The position numbers were made by a program, and so were the translations under genes. A stretch of 64,000 bases of DNA from Variovorax paradoxus (lineage in GTDB: Bacteria > Pseudomonadota > Gammaproteobacteria > Burkholderiales > Burkholderiaceae_C): NCBI RefSeq assembly GCF_009498455.1, contig NZ_CP045644.1, positions 620,001 through 684,000 of the forward strand, given 5' to 3'. The notes under the pieces are model-generated. The model was not told where the DNA came from. It saw nothing but the letters and a program-made list of their open reading frames with translations, and did not search any database. Below, piece after piece: positions 59,728 through 64,000 of the stretch (within the stretch, counting starts at the first letter, position 1; every line of letters begins with the position of its first letter).

Positions 59728-61136
59728 TGCGAATGCCGCTCCGTGGCCAGGCGGCGGTGCGCGGCCGCAGGCGGATGCAGCCGCACGATGGGCGCGCGGT
59801 CCATCGCCGCGTGGGCGACGTGTGCGAGCTGCCGCTGCAGCGCGCGTGCGTCCCAGTCGGGCGGCCAGCCTTCCCACAGGCGCAGGCGTCCGTCGACGAA
59901 CACGGCCACGATCTGGTCGCGGTTGCCCAGGCGCACGAGGTCCCACGTGAGATCGACCGAGGTGCACATCTCGGGTGTGTCGACATCGACGATGAGGAAA
60001 TCGGCCGCCTTGCCCACGGCGATCTCGCCCGTGAGGTGGCCCAGGCCCACGGCACGCGCGCCTTCGTGCGTCGCGTGGTCGAACCAGGTCCAGCCGCCGC
60101 CGCTCGACGCATCGCCGATGGCCATGCCGAAGGCCAGCTTCTGCGCGGCTTCGGCCGCGTCCATCAGGCGGAAGGCGTCGCTGCGCGTGGCGTCGGTGCC
60201 CAGACCGAAGCGGATGCCCAGCGCGGCCATCAGGTTCGCGGGCGCCACGGCGTTGCCCTTCCACTGGCTGGCGACGGGGTTGTAGCTCACGGCGGTGTCG
60301 GTGTCGCGCAGCACCATGAGTTCCGACGGCGTGACCAGCGTGCCGTGCGCAATGAGCACCTGCGGACCCAGCGCGCCCAGGTGCGCCAGCAGCTCCAGCG
60401 GCCGCTTGCCGCGCTGCACCACCGAGCGCTCGACCGAGGCGAGGTGCTCGTTGACGTGCGTCTGGAACACGGTGCGCGCTTCGGCGCACAAGGCCGACAC
60501 GGCAACCAGCATCTCGTCGGAGGCCGCTTCGGGCACCGAGATGGCGAGCGAGGGATGCACCAGTTCCGCACCCGACCACTGCTGCAGGAACTGCGCGGCG
60601 TGCGACTGGATGGCCTGGCGCTCAGCGGCGGTGCTGTCGTTGCCGCCGTCGTTGCAGATCAGGCCCAGCACGCAGCGCAGCCCGGCTTCCTTCACGGCCG
60701 CGGCCACGGCGCCGATGTCGCCCGGCGCGCGCGTGCCCGCGTCGCACACGGTGGTGAAGCCGCCGCGCAGCGATTCGAGCGCCGCGAGCTTGGAGGCCAT
60801 GTAGACGAACTCGTCGTCCAGGCTCGACTCGAGCGGCACCCACACGCGCCGGAAGATTTCCGACGGCTCGCCATAGGCCAGCGACTTGCCGAAAGACTGC
60901 GTGAGGTGGTGGTGCGCATCGATCATGCCGGGCATCAGCAGCTTGCCGGGCAGGTGCCGCGGCGTGAGATGCGGGTGGCGGGCGATGAGCGCGTCGGCGG
61001 GGCCGACATCGCGAAAGCGGCCGCCTTCGATGCGCACGGCATGGCCGGTGGCGGGGCCGTCGCGCAGCATCAGGTGGTCGGGAACGAGCAGCAGCTCGTC
61101 GGCCGCGAAGAGCGCGGCATCGAGTTCAGGAGACAT
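59724..61136 (-). CDS. Amidohydrolase family protein (guanine/MTA-deaminase-like)
   Basis: A 470-residue metallo-dependent hydrolase of the TrzN/AtzA and chlorohydrolase group. The zinc or iron site is His75 and His77 in DAHHHLT, His227 in THVNEH, His264 in AHGTLVTPSEL and Asp315 in GLGTDATRSDA. The family includes deaminases for guanine, cytosine, 5-methylthioadenosine and S-adenosylhomocysteine. With an NCS2 nucleobase-type transporter just upstream, a purine- or pyrimidine-like compound is the probable substrate. The sequence does not say which. Confidence 0.9.
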   Translation of the reverse strand: MSPELDAALFAADELLLVPDHLMLRDGPATGHAVRIEGGRFRDVGPADALIARHPHLTPRHLPGKLLMPGMIDAHHHLTQSFGKSLAYGEPSEIFRRVWVPLESSLDDEFVYMASKLAALESLRGGFTTVCDAGTRAPGDIGAVAAAVKEAGLRCVLGLICNDGGNDSTAAERQAIQSHAAQFLQQWSGAELVHPSLAISVPEAASDEMLVAVSALCAEARTVFQTHVNEHLASVERSVVQRGKRPLELLAHLGALGPQVLIAHGTLVTPSELMVLRDTDTAVSYNPVASQWKGNAVAPANLMAALGIRFGLGTDATRSDAFRLMDAAEAAQKLAFGMAIGDASSGGGWTWFDHATHEGARAVGLGHLTGEIAVGKAADFLIVDVDTPEMCTSVDLTWDLVRLGNRDQIVAVFVDGRLRLWEGWPPDWDARALQRQLAHVAHAAMDRAPIVRLHPPAAAHRRLATERHSQ

Positions 61137-61181
61137 GGTGAAAAGAGAGAGCAGGAAAGGAAAGGGAGAGGCGCGCGGCGC

Positions 61182-62573
61182 TCATTGCGGCGCAGGTGCG
61201 ATGGCCGGGCTGTCGGCCTGCACGCGGTTGAACACCAGGTTGAGCACCACCGCGGTGAGCGAGCCCATGGCCAGGCCGTTGCCCAGCACCAGCTGCAGCG
61301 TGTCGGGAAAGCGGCTGTACAGGCCCGGCACGACGATGGGCAGCAGGCCCATGGTCAGTGCGCCGGCCAGCACGAACATGTTGCCGCGCTCGTGCAGGTC
61401 GACCTTGCGCAGCATGTCGATGCCCATGGTGCCGATGATCGCGAACACCACCATCGCGGTGCCGCCGACCACGGCCGAAGGAATGGCGCTGGCCAGCCGG
61501 CCCAGCGGCGCCGACAGCGCGATGAGGACCAGGATCACGCCCGCGGCCGCCGTCACGTAGCGCGAGCGCACGTTGGTGGCGCGCACGATGCCGATGTTCT
61601 CACCGCTGGTGATGATCATCGAGGTGCCGAAGAAGCCGCCTGCCAGCGACACCAGCGCGTCGCCGCGGATGGTGCGCGGCACCACGTCGCGCGGGTCGAT
61701 CTTGCGGCCCACCACGTCGGCCACCGCCACGGTCTGCCCCGTGGCCTCGACCATCGAGATGATGCTGAAGATCAGGAGCGGCACGGCCGCCACCAGGTCG
61801 AAGCGCGGCATGCCGAAGGGCAGCAGCGTCGGCGCGCTCCAGAAGGGCCCGGCCGCCACGCCGCTGAAGTCCATCAGCCCGCACGCCGCGGCCAGCACCG
61901 TGCCGGCCAGCAGGCCCAGCAGCACCGCGAGCTGGCCGAGCGTGCCCTTGAACACACGCGCGAACAGCACGGTGAAGCCGATGGTCGCGAGTGCCAGCCC
62001 GATGTTCACCGGGTCGGCAAACGTGGACGTGCCGGCCTTGCCCGCGATGATGCCGCCGTACACCTTCACGAGGTTGATCGACACCAGCAGCAGCAAGGTG
62101 CCGATGACGATCTTCGGAAAGAAGCGCAGGCAGCGCGCGAACACCGGCAGCACCAGAAAGTAGAACAGCGCCGTGAGGATCACCGCGCCCGAGGCGGTCT
62201 GCAGGTCGCGCTGCTGGGCGATGGTCACGAACATCACGATGGGCGCACCGCCCGGCACCATCACGAACGGCAGGCGCGCGCCGAACTTCCACGGCCCGAA
62301 CGACTGCAGCAAGGTGCCCACGCCGCACAGCAAAAAGGTGGCGCTGATCAGGTTGACCGTGAGCGCGGAGTCCAGCCCCAGCGCCTTGGCCACGAGGAAC
62401 ACGGACGTGATGGGCACGGCCGCCATCACCAGCACGTGCTGCAGGCCGAACAGGAGCAGTTGCGACAAGGGCAGCATCGCGTCGACTGGGGCAATCGTGG
62501 CGGTGGTTGCGGAGGGCGTGCCGACAGGCACGACAGAAGGCACAGCAGAGGCATCGGGAACACGGGACATCAT
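61182..62573 (-). CDS. NCS2 family nucleobase:cation symporter
   Basis: A 463-residue transporter with 13-14 hydrophobic segments. It resembles the UraA/XanQ family (NAT/NCS2), with the GFFGTSMIITSGENIGIVRATNVRSR segment that corresponds to the QNNGVI-type substrate motif of this family and PSAVVGGTAMVVFAIIGTMG after it. It imports uracil, xanthine, urate or a similar ring. AAGGA stands 4 and 7 bases before two adjacent ATG codons (62573 and 62570), and either could be the start. It diverges from the LacI regulator and is the first gene of its operon. Confidence 0.93.
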   Translation of the reverse strand: MMSRVPDASAVPSVVPVGTPSATTATIAPVDAMLPLSQLLLFGLQHVLVMAAVPITSVFLVAKALGLDSALTVNLISATFLLCGVGTLLQSFGPWKFGARLPFVMVPGGAPIVMFVTIAQQRDLQTASGAVILTALFYFLVLPVFARCLRFFPKIVIGTLLLLVSINLVKVYGGIIAGKAGTSTFADPVNIGLALATIGFTVLFARVFKGTLGQLAVLLGLLAGTVLAAACGLMDFSGVAAGPFWSAPTLLPFGMPRFDLVAAVPLLIFSIISMVEATGQTVAVADVVGRKIDPRDVVPRTIRGDALVSLAGGFFGTSMIITSGENIGIVRATNVRSRYVTAAAGVILVLIALSAPLGRLASAIPSAVVGGTAMVVFAIIGTMGIDMLRKVDLHERGNMFVLAGALTMGLLPIVVPGLYSRFPDTLQLVLGNGLAMGSLTAVVLNLVFNRVQADSPAIAPAPQ

Positions 62574-62592
62574 GGAATCCTTGAACCGGGAC

Positions 62593-62616
62593 CGCGCCCA
62601 AATCGATTTGGGCGCG
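62593..62616. promoter_or_regulatory. LacI-type operator 1 (perfect palindrome)
   Basis: A perfect 24-bp palindrome with core CCCAAATCGATTTGGG (62597-62612) and CGCG arms on both sides lies 20 bases before the NCS2 start. A central CG and symmetric AT arms are typical of LacI-family operators. It is one of two matching sites in the divergent gap. Confidence 0.75.
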
Positions 62617-62667
62617 CTGGCAAAAAAAGCCGCCGAAGCGGGTGAAGTACATTCCGTGGCAGCGAGC

Positions 62668-62683
62668 CCCAAAACGATTTGGG
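62668..62683. promoter_or_regulatory. LacI-type operator 2
   Basis: CCCAAAACGATTTGGG is the same 16-bp site as operator 1 with one base changed, and its centre is 71 bases from the first. It sits just before the start of the LacI regulator gene. Two sites at this spacing would allow a loop between the operon and the regulator promoters. Confidence 0.7.
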
Positions 62684-62717
62684 AATTGAATCACCGCTTT
62701 TCGAAAAGGTCAACGGG

Positions 62718-63758
62718 ATGAGCACCAATCCATCGCCGCGGGCAAACATCAAGGACGTGGCGCGCGAAGCGGGCGTGTCGCCGACCACCGTCTCGCACGC
62801 ACTCAACGCCCGGGGCCAGGTCGATGCCGAAACGCGCGCGCGCGTCGAGCAGGCGGCGCTGAAGCTGGGCTACCGGCCCAACCGCAATGCGCAGCGGCTG
62901 CGCACGGGCGAGGCGCACATGATCGTGCTGCTGTCGTCGATGCCGTTCGCCGTGGCCGGCGGCCCGTCGCGCCTCGGCTTCCTGATGGAAGTGGCGGCCG
63001 TAGCGGCAGCGGCGGCGCTCGACCGCCGCCTGGCGCTGGTGCTGGCGCCGCCCATGGAAACCGGGCGCGTGCCGATGGAGCTGCTCGACGTCGATGGCGC
63101 ACTGGTCATCGAGCCCTCGGCGGGCGACCCCAACCTGGCGTACCTGCTGCGGCGCGGTCTGCCGGTGGTGGCCATCGGCAAGCCCGCCGAAGAAGCGGCC
63201 GACGGGCCGGCGATGCCGCCCTATGTCGACATTCACTCGGGCCAGACCACGCGCCTGCTGCTCGACCACCTGCACGACCAGGGCGCGCGCAAGGTCGCGA
63301 TGATCCTCGGCTCGGCCGCGCGCAACTCGTATGTGGAAGGCCAGGCGGCCTACCAGGCCTTCGCCGCCGCACACGGGCAGGCGCCGCTGCTGTCGCTGGT
63401 CGACGAGGCCGAGGGCGAAAACGGCGGCCGGCAGGCCGCGCTGGCGCTGCTGGCGGCGCACCCCGACATCGACGCCTTCTGCGTGCCGGTCGACGCCTTC
63501 GCCTCGGGCGCGGTGGCAGCGGTTGTCGAATCGGGCCGGCGCATTCCCGACGACGTGATGGTCGTCACGCGCTACGACGGCCTGCGCGCCCGCACCTGCG
63601 TGCCGCCGCTCACGGCCGTCGACCTGCACCTGGACGAGGTCGCGCAGCAGGCGATTGCGCTGCTGTTCGACCACCTGCGCGGCGACACCAGCCGGCGCCG
63701 CGTCGAGGGGCCGGCGGCCCAGTTGGTGCCGCGCTTGTCGTCGGCACGCCAGCGCTGA
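62718..63758 (+). CDS. LacI family transcriptional regulator
   Basis: A 346-residue LacI regulator. The DNA-binding helix is at residues 9-30 (NIKDVAREAGVSPTTVSHALN), the hinge segment (LGYRPNRNAQRLRTG) follows, and the periplasmic-binding-like effector domain fills residues 63-346. The ATG at 62718 was chosen because AAAAGG lies upstream; a TTG at 62679 is in frame but lies in the second operator. It probably represses the divergent NCS2-amidohydrolase-TauE operon and itself. The effector is likely the transported compound. Confidence 0.93.
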   Translation: MSTNPSPRANIKDVAREAGVSPTTVSHALNARGQVDAETRARVEQAALKLGYRPNRNAQRLRTGEAHMIVLLSSMPFAVAGGPSRLGFLMEVAAVAAAAALDRRLALVLAPPMETGRVPMELLDVDGALVIEPSAGDPNLAYLLRRGLPVVAIGKPAEEAADGPAMPPYVDIHSGQTTRLLLDHLHDQGARKVAMILGSAARNSYVEGQAAYQAFAAAHGQAPLLSLVDEAEGENGGRQAALALLAAHPDIDAFCVPVDAFASGAVAAVVESGRRIPDDVMVVTRYDGLRARTCVPPLTAVDLHLDEVAQQAIALLFDHLRGDTSRRRVEGPAAQLVPRLSSARQR

Positions 63759-63765
63759 TCGCGCC

Positions 63766-64000
63766 TCAGTTGGGCTTGCTGCGCGACACGCGCCACACCG
63801 CGTTGCCCACGTCGTCCGCCACCAGCAGCGCGCCGCTCTTGTCGAGCGCCACCCCGACCGGCCGGCCGTGCGCCTTTTCGTCGGCGCTCAAAAAGCCCGT
63901 GAGGATGTCGACCGGCGGCCCGCTCGGCTTGCCGCCGATGAAGGGCACGAACACGACCTTGTAGCCCGACTTGGGCTTGCGGTTCCACGAGCCGTGCTCG
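63766..64000 (-). CDS. PQQ-dependent sugar dehydrogenase/L-sorbosone dehydrogenase-like, partial
   Basis: Only the last 77 codons are in the window; the N-terminus lies beyond base 64000. The readable part begins [15 protein letters not shown], then [46 protein letters not shown], a highly typical ending of the sorbosone dehydrogenase/soluble glucose dehydrogenase beta-propeller family. The stop lies 8 bases from the convergent lacI-type stop. Such enzymes oxidise sugars or aldehydes in the periplasm with PQQ. Confidence 0.85.
   Translation of the reverse strand, partial: EHGSWNRKPKSGYKVVFVPFIGGKPSGPPVDILTGFLSADEKAHGRPVGVALDKSGALLVADDVGNAVWRVSRSKPN

Noticed and set aside
59733..62645. Very long plus-strand open frame (about 970 codons) antisense to the amidohydrolase and NCS2 genes
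   Set aside because: Its translation is almost only Arg, His, Gln, Gly and Ala without any fold motif. It is the mirror of two well-supported minus-strand genes in high-GC DNA.

Overview
The window is high-GC bacterial DNA with dense, short-spaced genes and few insertions. The gene content (an argB-slmA pair, a PhaM-type PHA granule protein, a DctPQM TRAP system beside a FadR-type regulator, many LysE/EamA exporters and a tandem glycine riboswitch before a DadA-like gene) points to a betaproteobacterium of the Burkholderiales, most likely Comamonadaceae close to Variovorax. This placement is from recognition of the genes, not from a search. No rRNA, tRNA, CRISPR array, transposase or prophage gene was seen.

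Layout. (1) 1-7817: a catabolic island for an unidentified hydroxy-acid. Two SDR dehydrogenases on the minus strand face a FadR-type regulator, a TRAP transporter, a UxaA-family dehydratase and an Ldh-family dehydrogenase on the plus strand, with a strong palindrome between the two arms. (2) 7814-10549: an EamA permease, then argB followed by slmA (nucleoid occlusion). (3) 10617-32350: a surface polysaccharide (O-antigen type) locus. It has a WecA-like initiator, a Wzm/Wzt ABC exporter, seven genes with glycosyltransferase domains, dTDP-L-rhamnose synthesis (rfbBDAC) and a GDP-D-glycero-D-manno-heptose pathway (gmhA, hddA and a three-domain fusion protein). One 668-residue protein joins an RgpF-like domain, a coiled coil and a methyltransferase, an architecture that suggests chain termination or length control. 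(4) 32438-34102: a promoter, a tandem glycine riboswitch and a DadA-type flavoprotein. (5) 34122-36234: a FIST sensor-type protein and PhaM.

(6) 36299-47149: a MocR-type (GntR/PLP) regulator diverging from twelve closely packed plus-strand genes: three LysE exporters, one EamA exporter, two PhzF-like proteins, two VOC/glyoxalase proteins, a PLP aminotransferase, a DJ-1/PfpI protein, a GST and a threonine-dehydratase-like enzyme. This looks like one regulated unit for export and breakdown of an amino compound and is the best candidate here for an undescribed system. (7) 47163-47423: a large imperfect inverted repeat, then a creatininase-family gene. (8) 48381-55035: a regulated pgaABCD operon for poly-beta-1,6-N-acetylglucosamine, followed by an SDR that lacks the catalytic Tyr and Lys. 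(9) 56020-56398: dispersed-type repeats. (10) 56399-59022: a LysR regulator, a quinone-oxidoreductase-like MDR enzyme and a GNAT acetyltransferase. (11) 59014-63758: a TauE permease, an amidohydrolase and an NCS2 nucleobase-type transporter in one minus-strand operon, divergent from a LacI regulator, with two copies of the same palindromic operator between them. The window ends inside a sorbosone-dehydrogenase-like gene.
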